Of a DNA stretch of 40,637 nucleotides, positions 33,211 through 40,637 are shown one piece after another. The notes beneath the pieces are model-generated. The model saw only the letters and a list, made by a program, of their open reading frames with translations. It was not told the origin of the DNA and ran no database searches. Made by a program: the position numbers and the translations under genes. Origin of the DNA: Dehalococcoidia bacterium UBA1141 (lineage in GTDB: Bacteria > Chloroflexota > Dehalococcoidia > Lucifugimonadales > UBA3495); the NCBI GenBank assembly GCA_002311385.1, contig DCAE01000117.1:1-40637 (forward strand), written 5' to 3'. The number at the start of each line of letters is the position of its first letter. Within the stretch, counting starts at the first letter, position 1.

Positions 33211-34632
33211 TCAATTACCTGGCCACACCGGCTCATGGTAGCCCAAGGGAACCGACGGCCTATCCCACTTTGGCGGTGTTTCCGAAAGTCCCACAACTGG
33301 CCCAAGATGCCGGAGCCGACCATCGGGGGTGTCACTCTCCGTAGACCAGCGTTCCAACTCCTCCGGCGTAAATTCATCCGGCACGTTCAGAAGATTTGCG
33401 GCAGGCACCTGTCCCAATCCCACAAGCCAATGCCCAATCTGGGCCAGGGAGGTTCTCACCAGCCAACTGCCGCCCTCCTGGGTTCTGCGCTTCAGGGCCA
33501 CCAGCGCACCGAATGCCATCAGATACCCAGTGAGGTAGTCAATGGCCGATACCGGATAGAATTGAGGTCCCGGTTCCTGGCCTGGGAACGCCTCTCCCTG
33601 GAGACTGGTAATGCCACTGACCGCCTGGACCACGGTGTCGAACCCGCGGCGCGAAGCCCAAGGCCCGGTATGGCTGAAGGCGGAGAGGGATACGTAGATG
33701 ATGCCGGGACGCAGTTGGGCCAATGCCTCAGGCGAGAGACCGCGATTGCCCAGGGTTCCGGGCCGGTAGCCTTGGGAGAACACATCCGCGCCGCGGACCA
33801 ACCTCTTGAGCGTATCGAAGTCTTTTTCTTGACGCAAGTCAAGGTGAGTGGAGAGTTTACCGTGGCCGGTATCGTATTCTTGGTATCCGATATTCGGCAG
33901 ATGCGCTCCCGTAATCTTCAAAACTTCGGCCCCGTGCTCGGCCAGAGTACGACCGCAGGTCGGCCCGGCAAGAACACGGGTTAGGTCGAGCACCCGGACG
34001 CCGGATAGGGGTCGATTGCCTTGGGAGATCGTACCGGTAGGCAGTTCCTCCGGTGGGCTGTCCCCAATCCTGACGATTTCCATCAAGGGCAGGGAGGCAA
34101 TAGCAACTCCCTGCGGATGCCGGGCCCATTCTTCCATGGAGCGCACCATTCCGCCAGCCCCATTTGCGGCAATGATAGCCTCTTCCAGCTCCAGCGCATC
34201 CCATCCGGCCACTGCATTTCGCACCGCATCCGATTCCTCCGGCACTCCCAACACCTTAAGCGCAGCTTCGCGGTGGTTGGGGAAATTGCAGTGGAGGTAA
34301 CTCCAGCGGCCATCCTTGGCCGGATACACACCCATCACGGCGTTTCGGTCTGTTGAAACAGCCGCCCCGTCCAACCGCATATAACGCCCGCTGCGCAAAG
34401 AAGCGGTTGCTTGGCGTGCATCGACCGAGACCTCTTGCCTGCGCCCGGTGCGTGTTTCCCAGAGGTCCGACACAGCGAGACCAACTGCGGCAAGGGCAGC
34501 GGTGGCCGCTTCGCCGATCCGAAAGGGCGTGGGCAACTGCGGGTCGTTTCCACCGGTCAACCGGATATCGCGGAGGCGCTCATTAGCCCAACCAGCCAAG
34601 GGCACAAGAGTGATTAGGGCATTATTAGTCAT
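33211..34632 (-). CDS. CaiB/BaiF family III CoA transferase with permuted domain order
   Basis: 473 residues. The canonical N-terminal block (LSGVRVLDLTRVLAGPTCGR) starts only near residue 208. It is followed by GKLSTHLDL, then GADVFSQGYRPG, VSLSAFSHTGPW and RRGFDTVVQAVSG, in which the catalytic Asp is retained. The first 200 residues instead carry what is normally later in the chain: FRIGEAATAALAAVGLA, the TGRRQEVSVDA helix, and the small-domain segments DGRWSYLHCNF and SMEEWARHPQG. The order is thus C-terminal half then N-terminal half. The enzyme would move CoA between acyl-CoA and an organic acid. It precedes the lactonase gene, fitting activation of a ring-opened acid. Confidence 0.9.
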   Translation of the reverse strand: MTNNALITLVPLAGWANERLRDIRLTGGNDPQLPTPFRIGEAATAALAAVGLAVSDLWETRTGRRQEVSVDARQATASLRSGRYMRLDGAAVSTDRNAVMGVYPAKDGRWSYLHCNFPNHREAALKVLGVPEESDAVRNAVAGWDALELEEAIIAANGAGGMVRSMEEWARHPQGVAIASLPLMEIVRIGDSPPEELPTGTISQGNRPLSGVRVLDLTRVLAGPTCGRTLAEHGAEVLKITGAHLPNIGYQEYDTGHGKLSTHLDLRQEKDFDTLKRLVRGADVFSQGYRPGTLGNRGLSPEALAQLRPGIIYVSLSAFSHTGPWASRRGFDTVVQAVSGITSLQGEAFPGQEPGPQFYPVSAIDYLTGYLMAFGALVALKRRTQEGGSWLVRTSLAQIGHWLVGLGQVPAANLLNVPDEFTPEELERWSTESDTPDGRLRHLGPVVGLSETPPKWDRPSVPLGYHEPVWPGN

Positions 34633-34808
34633 GGATTGGACCTCTAACCTTGGTTTGGAGTGGGATTATCTTAGCAGCATCACAACAACAGATTTTGGTG
34701 TACCCCAAAACTCCCCAGCCGTCAAAGCCGAGGAGTAATTGCTAGCTTGGTGGGCACGGGCGAATGTCGGACAACATCGGAAATACGGGTTGGCGGTGCT
34801 GGTGGCTC

Positions 34809-34845
34809 AAAAAAGGGGCGCTCTCCGTAGAGAGCGCTCCTTTTT
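34809..34845. terminator. Bidirectional intrinsic terminator
   Basis: GGGGCGCTCTC (34815-34825) pairs with GAGAGCGCTCC (34830-34840), 11 base pairs including one G-T, loop CGTA. Six A residues lie on the left (34809-34814) and five T residues on the right, so it works in both directions. It lies just past the stop of the Asp-box gene (minus strand). Confidence 0.88.
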
Positions 34846-34873
34846 CGTTGGAGAACGTGATGTGGACTCCTTC

Positions 34874-35947
34874 TCAGGCTGGCATTAGCATCTCATAGTG
34901 TCCGCCTTTGGATACCGGAGACATACCGGTAATAATCTCCGACCAGTGTTCCCCACCGTCTTCAGTGGCCCAAATCTCGCCCGTGGCGGTGGCCCCGAAG
35001 ATTGAGAACGACTCTCCCCAATCTTCCAAAATCATTGCCTCGAAGGCCGTGGTCAGCCGGTCTGGAAGGCCGTTTCGCAGGGCTGTCCAGTTCAAGCCTC
35101 CGTCGGTGCTCTTGGAAATGCGGGAGCCAGCGTACCTGTGCTCTCTCCACGAGCCAGGCCCCTTCTCAGCAGCGGCCACAAAAACCACATTGGGATTCTT
35201 GGGGTGAATCAACAAGAAGTCCGGATATCCTCCAATCTCATGCTCGGTGGTCGTCCAGTGTTCCCATGAATCGCCACCATCGGACGTTACGTAAGTGCCA
35301 TCTCCCCCGGTAATGTAGATGCGGTCCGGGTTCAAGGGGTTAATGGCAGTCCTGTGGACATCTGTGTCCATGCCGGGAACCAGTTTGAAGGTGTTGCCGC
35401 CGTCGGTGCTTTTTACCAATCCGCCTACTTCCACGCTGATGAAGAGGGTATTGGTGTCGCCAGGGTGGAAATTGATGTGCTTGGTATGGGCTATGTGGGG
35501 CGGCGCCGGGAAAGTCCACTCCGACATGTCAACGGACCTAAACTGCTCAAATTCGGACCAATTGCGGCCCAGATCGTCACTGTAATAAAGGTGGGCGGGC
35601 TGTGTGCCTAGGAAGATACGCGTGCCGCCATCCACTTGGGCCGAGGCGAGACTGTAGATGTCGTGATGGGTAAGCCCTTTATCTCGGAGTTCCCAAGTGT
35701 GTCCGTTATCTTCGCTGGCGTATAACGAATCTTCCGTGGCGCCCGCAAAAATTGTGCCGCTCACCGGCTCGATGATGACTGCATGTATGTGCTTGTCGGT
35801 CAGCCGCTGGTCTGCTATGTGCCAATTGCCGTCCTGCTGGTCCTTTTTGATGCGGACCACACCATCCTTCGTGCCTACCAGCACTTCCGTAGAGGGAACA
35901 GTTGAAGTAAATATGGTATCTCCGCCGTGAGAGAGCGTTAAAGTCAT
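34874..35947 (-). CDS. Asp-box (BNR) beta-propeller protein
   Basis: 357 residues with about six Asp-box loops of S-x-D-x-G-x-(T/N)-W type: ASEDNGHTW, YSDDLGRNW, KSTDGGNTF, TSDGGDSW, KSTDGGLNW and ATEDGGEHW. These are spaced about 40-70 residues apart as in a sialidase/sortilin-like propeller. The catalytic residues of sialidases are not evident, so glycosidase activity is not claimed. No signal peptide or membrane segment is seen, which is unusual for this fold. AGGAG is 6 bases before the ATG. It lies between the CoA transferase and the flavin oxidoreductase genes, and its role is unknown. Confidence 0.88.
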   Translation of the reverse strand: MTLTLSHGGDTIFTSTVPSTEVLVGTKDGVVRIKKDQQDGNWHIADQRLTDKHIHAVIIEPVSGTIFAGATEDSLYASEDNGHTWELRDKGLTHHDIYSLASAQVDGGTRIFLGTQPAHLYYSDDLGRNWSEFEQFRSVDMSEWTFPAPPHIAHTKHINFHPGDTNTLFISVEVGGLVKSTDGGNTFKLVPGMDTDVHRTAINPLNPDRIYITGGDGTYVTSDGGDSWEHWTTTEHEIGGYPDFLLIHPKNPNVVFVAAAEKGPGSWREHRYAGSRISKSTDGGLNWTALRNGLPDRLTTAFEAMILEDWGESFSIFGATATGEIWATEDGGEHWSEIITGMSPVSKGGHYEMLMPA

Positions 35948-36265
35948 CAGAGACTCCTGTTCAAAAGATTTCGTAACGCATTATGAAAAACTTTATAAAA
36001 TTCAGAATAGAACTACCAGACGATTGAGTCAATCCACCACACGAAGAATTTCGACACTACGCAACGGGTATCATTTCGCGGACCCCGTTTTTTCGCAGGT
36101 GAACAGGGATTGGATGTATTAACCGCGATTACATCGGTACATTCAACGCCGCGTGTGCCCGCTTTGGCCAGTCCTAGCTGAAACTTAGCTCTTGGCGGTA
36201 AAGCTGAAGCAGCGACCACCCTTGTCTGGGTACCGCTGGCATTTCGGCAATGATAACGGGTTGGT
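35948..36265. other. Intergenic region
   Basis: 318 bases between two minus-strand genes. An open frame reading through it overlaps the flavin oxidoreductase gene and looks non-coding. It likely holds the promoter of the Asp-box gene at its left end, where the sequence is AT-rich (35965-36010). Confidence 0.55.
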
Positions 36266-37411
36266 TCAGGCGGGAATTTCACCCAAGGATTTGGGATTGA
36301 TAGGCGTGGCCATGGCCTGCACCTCCGGGAGAACCTTCTCGGCGAAGAGCCGGAGGCTTTTTTCGGCCTTGTCCCTGGGCATCCCACCGTAAAACATGTG
36401 AATCACGACCTTTTCCAGGCTGATGGTTTGTTGCAGGGTCTTGATTCTCTCGATAATCTCGTCCGGAGTGCCGATGGGCTGCGTGGCGCGGCGTGCGGCG
36501 AAGCCGGCATCGGCCGTGCTTATGTCGGCGTTCTGGCGTAAGAGGTACTCCTCGTAGCCATGTATGCCTTCGTAGCCAGGGTTGTTCCATTCGAAGTAGT
36601 GGTGTTGGGCCGCCATGAGCTGGTTGTGGAAATAAACCCAGCCATCTTCAGCCTCCTCTGCGGTCTCGGCGCAATACATCCACAAGAGGGTCGTGGGCTG
36701 GTCGGGCGGGAGACCGAGTTCGTTCCGAATCTTGTTGAACCTCTGTACTTTGCTGGTCATCTCCACCACATCGTCACCAGCGACGAACATCTGCCCAAGA
36801 CCGTTCTCGGCGGCTAGTTTTGCCGATGCCTCTGTGGTGAACGCCACTTTGATGTCCTTGGTCAGTTCGCCCTTATGGCGAGCCTGGGGCCGGATGGTGG
36901 TCGGCGGGATATTGTATACCTCGCCCTGGAATTCAAAACGCTCTGCTCCGTCGGCGGCCTTGATGGCATTTATAACATCGTAGAAGTACTTATGGGATTG
37001 CTCTATCGGGTAGCCGAGGGATGCATACTCGTGGGGCGCAATGCCACGACCGATGCCCAGGTGCAGACGCCGTCCCTTCAACAAGATGTCCAGCATGGAT
37101 ATCTCGTGGGCTAGCCGCACTGGATTCCACCACGGCGCGACTATCACGGCAGTTCCCATATCCACTCGGTTGGTTCGGCCCGCCCAATAAGCCAGGTATT
37201 GCAAGGGGTTCGGCTGCATCGAGTAGGCGGAACCGTAATGCTCGGTCGCCCAGATCGAGTCGAATCCCAGCGGCTCCACCAGTTCTCCCATATACAGGGT
37301 GTCATCCATATTCTTGGCATCGGAGACAGCCGGTGGACGGTCATAATCCCCCGCCATCAGGCGCTCCCAGTCACCTTGGTTGTAGCCGGTGACCATCACT
37401 CCGCAATGCAT
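36266..37411 (-). CDS. LLM-class flavin-dependent oxidoreductase
   Basis: 381-residue luciferase-like barrel. MHCGVMVTGYNQGDW opens it, GFDSIWATEHYG is the typical first-strand block with the active-site region His, and DILLKGRRLHLGIGRGIAPHEY is the signature SxGRxxxGxGxG-like block with the conserved Tyr. IGTPDEIIERIKTLQ is the usual C-terminal segment. GAGGAG precedes the ATG. It is only distantly similar to the member at 24882-26000. It is likely an FMN- or F420-using monooxygenase or reductase in the catabolic group. The next gene upstream, a Gfo/Idh/MocA oxidoreductase, is about 130 bases away on the same strand. Confidence 0.93.
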   Translation of the reverse strand: MHCGVMVTGYNQGDWERLMAGDYDRPPAVSDAKNMDDTLYMGELVEPLGFDSIWATEHYGSAYSMQPNPLQYLAYWAGRTNRVDMGTAVIVAPWWNPVRLAHEISMLDILLKGRRLHLGIGRGIAPHEYASLGYPIEQSHKYFYDVINAIKAADGAERFEFQGEVYNIPPTTIRPQARHKGELTKDIKVAFTTEASAKLAAENGLGQMFVAGDDVVEMTSKVQRFNKIRNELGLPPDQPTTLLWMYCAETAEEAEDGWVYFHNQLMAAQHHYFEWNNPGYEGIHGYEEYLLRQNADISTADAGFAARRATQPIGTPDEIIERIKTLQQTISLEKVVIHMFYGGMPRDKAEKSLRLFAEKVLPEVQAMATPINPKSLGEIPA

Positions 37412-37539
37412 TCGTGTTCTCCTCTTGTGAGTGTGTACAATATTTGCCTAGGCCAGGTTCCGTTTGCTCGGGACATGCCCCGCAATTTCTTTGGGAATGG
37501 CGATTCGCCTTGTCAGCATACTGTTGCTTGATAGCCGAA

Positions 37540-38637
37540 TCAGGTGATTGGCAGCTCTCGGCCTGTGTCCGAGGCTTCCTTGATAGTATCGATAAAACGA
37601 TGGAGCTCAACAGCGGTATCGAAAGTCGGCAGGCGGCTTTGACCGGTCCTTATTGCCTCGGCGAACAGGGCATACAGTTGCCCGACGTTGAACGGATCGC
37701 CGCGGGGGAAGTCGTCGGGTACGTATACGAAACGCTCCGGTATGGTCAGGTCTTTCAGCTCGTTGCTTCCTTGGGCGCCCTGCACGCGTAGCATCTCACC
37801 ACGCTGGGACGAGACGCTCCCGGTGGTTACCAGCGTGCCTTCTCGACCGTAGATCTCCATCCGAAAACCGCTGCCGCCCCAAGGAACAGTTCCGACATGG
37901 ACCGATGCCGCTGCGCCGCGTTTTAGCTGTCCTGATACACGCACGTTGTCCGGGGACGTGACTTCTACAAACTTTTTCGTGTCCGTCTCGTAAATCTGCT
38001 GTACCTGGGTCGTTACCATGCACGCCACCCGAGCAAAGTCACCCAACACCATTCGCAAGGCATCTATCACGTGTCCGTTGGCGATGGTCAGTGTGTTTGC
38101 GCCTTGGCTGGCATCGAGATTCCAAGTGTCGCCGGAATGGCGTTCCAACCCGCCGCCACGCATGGTGGTCACATGACAAGACAGTACCTCGCCCACGTAG
38201 CCAGCATCAATCAAATCCTTGACATATAACAATGCGGGGCTGACCCGAGATTGTAGGCCGACCGCCGTCTGCACCCCTTTTGCCCGGGCAAGGGCTGCCA
38301 GTTCTTCAGCTTCAGCGGTAGTGCGGCCCAAGGGCCACTCCGTCAAGACGTGCTTGCCGGCTTCGATGGCGGCCTTGGTTGGTTCATAGTGCAATGGCAC
38401 CCGCACCACCACAGCTACTGCGTCAATCTCCGGCGAGGACACCATTTCCCGGAAATCGTGGAAGGCAAGTTTAGCTCCAAACGCTTGGCGTGCCTCCTCC
38501 GCGCTCTCGGGCCTAGAGGTGCAGACTGCGGTAAGCTCCACATCCGGACTGGCCAGCAACGCCGGGTAGTGCGACTGGGATGACCAAGTCGAGTTGACGT
38601 TAGCTCCCACAAACCCTAGGCGAATCTTGTTTGGCAT
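37540..38637 (-). CDS. Gfo/Idh/MocA-family oxidoreductase
   Basis: 365 residues with an N-terminal Rossmann fold (RLGFVGANVN, a variant of the G-x-G-x2-G loop) and a C-terminal alpha/beta substrate domain. The usual EKP motif after strand 5 is EWP here (TEWPLGRT, about residues 99-106), the form seen in Gal80-like members. This removes the Lys often involved in catalysis. The His/Asp catalytic region (GHVIDALRMVLGDF) is retained. GGAG precedes the ATG. Activity may be NAD(P)-dependent sugar or polyol oxidation, or the protein may have another role. It heads a minus-strand pair with the flavin oxidoreductase. Confidence 0.92.
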   Translation of the reverse strand: MPNKIRLGFVGANVNSTWSSQSHYPALLASPDVELTAVCTSRPESAEEARQAFGAKLAFHDFREMVSSPEIDAVAVVVRVPLHYEPTKAAIEAGKHVLTEWPLGRTTAEAEELAALARAKGVQTAVGLQSRVSPALLYVKDLIDAGYVGEVLSCHVTTMRGGGLERHSGDTWNLDASQGANTLTIANGHVIDALRMVLGDFARVACMVTTQVQQIYETDTKKFVEVTSPDNVRVSGQLKRGAAASVHVGTVPWGGSGFRMEIYGREGTLVTTGSVSSQRGEMLRVQGAQGSNELKDLTIPERFVYVPDDFPRGDPFNVGQLYALFAEAIRTGQSRLPTFDTAVELHRFIDTIKEASDTGRELPIT

Positions 38638-39008
38638 TACGTTGGCTCCTTAGTTGGAATCATTTTGCCATAGCCAATTCGATTGGCTCCTTCAGCTTTC
38701 TTGGAACCCTGGAGCGCCAAACAATCACGTTCAAATGGCCTATACTTTATATGAACTATCTCTCCGTCGTCTGTCTGTCGTCTCTCCGTCGTCTCTCCGG
38801 CGGATCTTGACGAGCCAAAGGTCACAAACGGCAACGCAGTGGGGCGAAGAGGGAACCCGGGGCCGTGATAGGCTATGGGAAATCCTATTAATCTATACAC
38901 CGGTTTTGGGCAAATGACCAGCGCAGAAGACAGGACTGTCCTTTTGGAGAGGGCTCGTGTCATTGCCTAGCGTCATTACTCGCTCTATGGTGGTCAACTA
39001 ATCTCCAC
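38638..39008. other. Divergent intergenic region
   Basis: 371 bases between the divergent oxidoreductase and MFS genes. It holds a short tandem repeat (38761-38799). No gene or RNA is seen. Promoters for both directions are expected. Confidence 0.6.
38761..38799 (+). repeat. Short tandem repeat, TCTCCGTCGTC unit
   Basis: TCTCCGTCGTC, a variant TGTCTGTCGTC, TCTCCGTCGTC again and a partial TCTCCGGCGG lie head to tail with a period of about 10-11 bases. A helical-turn period would place the copies on one face of the helix, so a regulatory array or simple slippage are both possible. Confidence 0.6.
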
Positions 39009-40280
39009 ATGTTCTCACTCATAACTCGCCTACCTTTTTTCTACGGCTGGGCCATTCTTTTCGCCGCTGGCAGCACCATGGTGGTTCGAAACTCAGCTGC
39101 CAGTTTAACCCTCGCTGTTTTCTTATATCCAATGTCCGAGGATCTGGGATGGAGCCGCACCCTCATCGCAGGCGCTGCCAGTTTCGGAGGACTTCTGGCG
39201 ACGGTGGCGTCTCCGGCAGTGGGCTGGGCTCTGGACCGTTTCGGCGCCAGGGTTATTCTGACCCTCAGTATTTTGGTGATGGGAATCGCAACTGTGTCCC
39301 TGGCCTGGGCCACGGTGCCTATCGCGTTCTATCTCGCTTATGGGACCGTCCGTGTTCTTTTCGCCAGTCCGATGACCATCGGACCTTCGGTGGTGGTATC
39401 CCGCTGGTTCGTCAGACTGCGTGGCCGGGCCACAGGGATATTATTCTCGTCCCACTCTATAGGCATGATTACATTCCCCCTCCTGGCTGGGCTAATCATC
39501 AAATACCGAGGATGGGAGGAGGCTTGGATTGTATTGGGGGCGCTGGTCTGGGTGATAGCACTTGGGCCGGTCTCGATGCTGATTCGGCAGAGCCCAGAGT
39601 CAGTCGGGTTGCTGCCTGACGGGGACGAGCTGAATAAACCTGGCAATCTGACAGAGTCCGCTGCCGTGCTTGAAGAGCCCAAATGGACCTTGAGAGAGGC
39701 TGCCCGCACCCCCACTCTTTGGCTTTTGGCCTTGTCCACCGGTTTATTATTTCTCCTGCAGTCCGGCACAAACATCCATCAAGGGGCCTATTTTCTGGAC
39801 CGGGGGTTGGGCGTGGGAATTTCAGCGGCGTCATTGAGTCTAAACGCCGTTTTCACAGGCGTTGGCAGCCTCTTTTGGGGATGGGTGGTGGACAAGGTCC
39901 CGGTCCGGTACAGCTATGCCGGAGTGGCGACTATGATGGCGATTGCCTTGGTTCTGTTCCCCTTCGCCAACACTGCCATCGAGGCATTATTCGTAGCCTC
40001 GTTATTTGGAGGGGCGGTGGGCGGAATCCTAGTGGTGCCGGTAGTTGCTTATGCTAATTACTTCGGTCGTCAATCACAGAGCGCTCTCAGAGGTGTGACC
40101 GAGCCATTTGTATCCCTAGGCCAAGCCATCGGCGCGCTTTTCTCTGGCATTGTCTATGACGTAACCGGCAGCTACCGGTTAGCGTTCATAGTCCTAGCTA
40201 TCATCGGCTTCGTCGCAGTCGCCATGCTGTTGATGACGAGGCCGCCGAAAGATCGAGAGCCGGCCATCGAGGCTGAATGA
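39009..40280 (+). CDS. MFS transporter (monocarboxylate/oxalate-formate-type)
   Basis: 423 residues with about 12 membrane helices and a central charged loop near residues 200-225. FYGWAILFAAG, GWSRTLIAGA, and the WALDRFGARV loop match the landmarks of the carrier at 19335-20657, so the two are paralogues. The C-terminal end is cytoplasmic and charged (KDREPAIEAE). No strong SD is visible at the ATG. It diverges from the Gfo/Idh/MocA gene and could import the organic acid used by the neighbouring catabolic genes. Confidence 0.92.
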   Translation: MFSLITRLPFFYGWAILFAAGSTMVVRNSAASLTLAVFLYPMSEDLGWSRTLIAGAASFGGLLATVASPAVGWALDRFGARVILTLSILVMGIATVSLAWATVPIAFYLAYGTVRVLFASPMTIGPSVVVSRWFVRLRGRATGILFSSHSIGMITFPLLAGLIIKYRGWEEAWIVLGALVWVIALGPVSMLIRQSPESVGLLPDGDELNKPGNLTESAAVLEEPKWTLREAARTPTLWLLALSTGLLFLLQSGTNIHQGAYFLDRGLGVGISAASLSLNAVFTGVGSLFWGWVVDKVPVRYSYAGVATMMAIALVLFPFANTAIEALFVASLFGGAVGGILVVPVVAYANYFGRQSQSALRGVTEPFVSLGQAIGALFSGIVYDVTGSYRLAFIVLAIIGFVAVAMLLMTRPPKDREPAIEAE

Positions 40281-40439
40281 TCCTGTGGGTGAAAAGAGCT
40301 TGCCAATTCATCAGAGCTATAGGTGAACACGCCGCAATCCCTATTTACGTATAACCCCATGCCTTGGTTTGGGATCACTACGAATTGGACAGCCGCTATG
40401 GTGAATGCTATCGTGCCTTTAGGTTTGGAGTGATGCTTT

Positions 40440-40637
40440 ATGGCGACGAATCCCACCGCAACTCTCATCATTGAGAATGGTCTGCCCGACCACGCGCCCA
40501 TTGTTTTGGACCGGCCCGTTTCGGTGTTCGGCAAGTCGTCGTCGGTCGATGTTTTCCTAGACAATCTGTATGTTTCTCGGCGCCATTTTCAGATTAGCCG
40601 CAAGGATGATATTTTCTTCATCACCGACCTGGACAGC
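40440..40637 (+). CDS. FHA-domain protein, partial (cut by window edge)
   Basis: Sixty-six codons are present before the window ends. ATLIIENG is the first strand. VFGKSSSVDVFLDN corresponds to the Gly-x-Ser phosphopeptide region, and SRRHFQI is the FHA core S-R-x-H-x-x-I. ITDLDS matches the start of the D-x-x-S-x-N-G loop. FHA domains bind phosphothreonine peptides. The remaining protein is unknown. GGAG lies 9 bases before the ATG. Confidence 0.8.
   Translation, partial: MATNPTATLIIENGLPDHAPIVLDRPVSVFGKSSSVDVFLDNLYVSRRHFQISRKDDIFFITDLDS

Noticed and set aside
33235..33984. 249-codon open frame opposite the CoA transferase
   Set aside because: Shadow of a conserved gene with low-complexity composition and no ribosome site.
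36013..36387. 124-codon open frame overlapping the 3' end of the flavin oxidoreductase
   Set aside because: It overlaps a conserved gene in another frame, and its unique part has no family character.

Overview
The window looks like a chromosomal segment of an uncultured bacterium, most likely Chloroflexota of the SAR202/Dehalococcoidia type. This is inferred from content only: base composition is moderate, genes are packed in short runs on both strands, and GTG and TTG starts with strong Shine-Dalgarno (SD) sequences are common. It carries many oxidative catabolism families, several as paralogue pairs: Rieske oxygenase, Baeyer-Villiger monooxygenase, two luciferase-like flavin oxidoreductases, two amidohydrolase-2 proteins, two SDRs, a CaiB-type CoA transferase and two related MFS carriers. 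No rRNA or tRNA gene, insertion sequence, integrase or CRISPR array was recognised.

Left part (1-5.5 kb): epoxide hydrolase, SDR and amidohydrolase on the minus strand, then a Rieske oxygenase alpha subunit on the plus strand and a VOC-family protein on the minus strand. The gap before the Rieske gene holds an inverted pair of a 'CGTTCGTCCTGAGC'-type repeat and a degenerate short tandem repeat.

Phosphonate locus (6.1-11.1 kb, plus strand): an O-methyltransferase-type enzyme, PEP mutase with the diagnostic EDK-x5-NS motif, a phosphonopyruvate decarboxylase split into two subunits, a 2-aminoethylphosphonate (AEP) transaminase and a second methyltransferase. The two decarboxylase genes and the transaminase gene are joined by ATGA overlaps. 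Together they encode PEP -> phosphonopyruvate -> phosphonoacetaldehyde -> AEP, flanked by two methyltransferases. A methylated AEP-derived product is a reasonable hypothesis.

Facing it on the minus strand (12.1-14.1 kb) is panD (aspartate decarboxylase, giving beta-alanine). It overlaps by 20 bases a methyltransferase resembling glycine/sarcosine/dimethylglycine N-methyltransferases, and a third methyltransferase follows. This suggests N-methylated beta-alanine (beta-alanine betaine), or N-methylation of the neighbouring phosphonate amine.

A zone of gene decay (11-19 kb) contains a broken alpha/beta hydrolase, a frameshifted membrane-anchored pentapeptide-repeat gene, a response-regulator receiver remnant and a truncated coxB with an internal stop. 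These are interspersed with intact genes, including an ABC-F ATPase.

Right part (19-40.6 kb): MFS carrier, PIG-L deacetylase, dolichol-phosphate-mannose-synthase-like glycosyltransferase, a plus-strand run (amidohydrolase, SDR, flavin oxidoreductase, PaiB-like protein, cupin), a regulator with two DNA-binding domains, a pentapeptide-repeat/degenerate-TIR protein, and a catabolic group (Baeyer-Villiger monooxygenase, carboxymuconolactone decarboxylase-like protein, SMP-30 lactonase, domain-permuted CoA transferase, Asp-box propeller, second flavin oxidoreductase, Gfo/Idh/MocA oxidoreductase, second MFS carrier). An FHA-domain gene is cut by the right edge.
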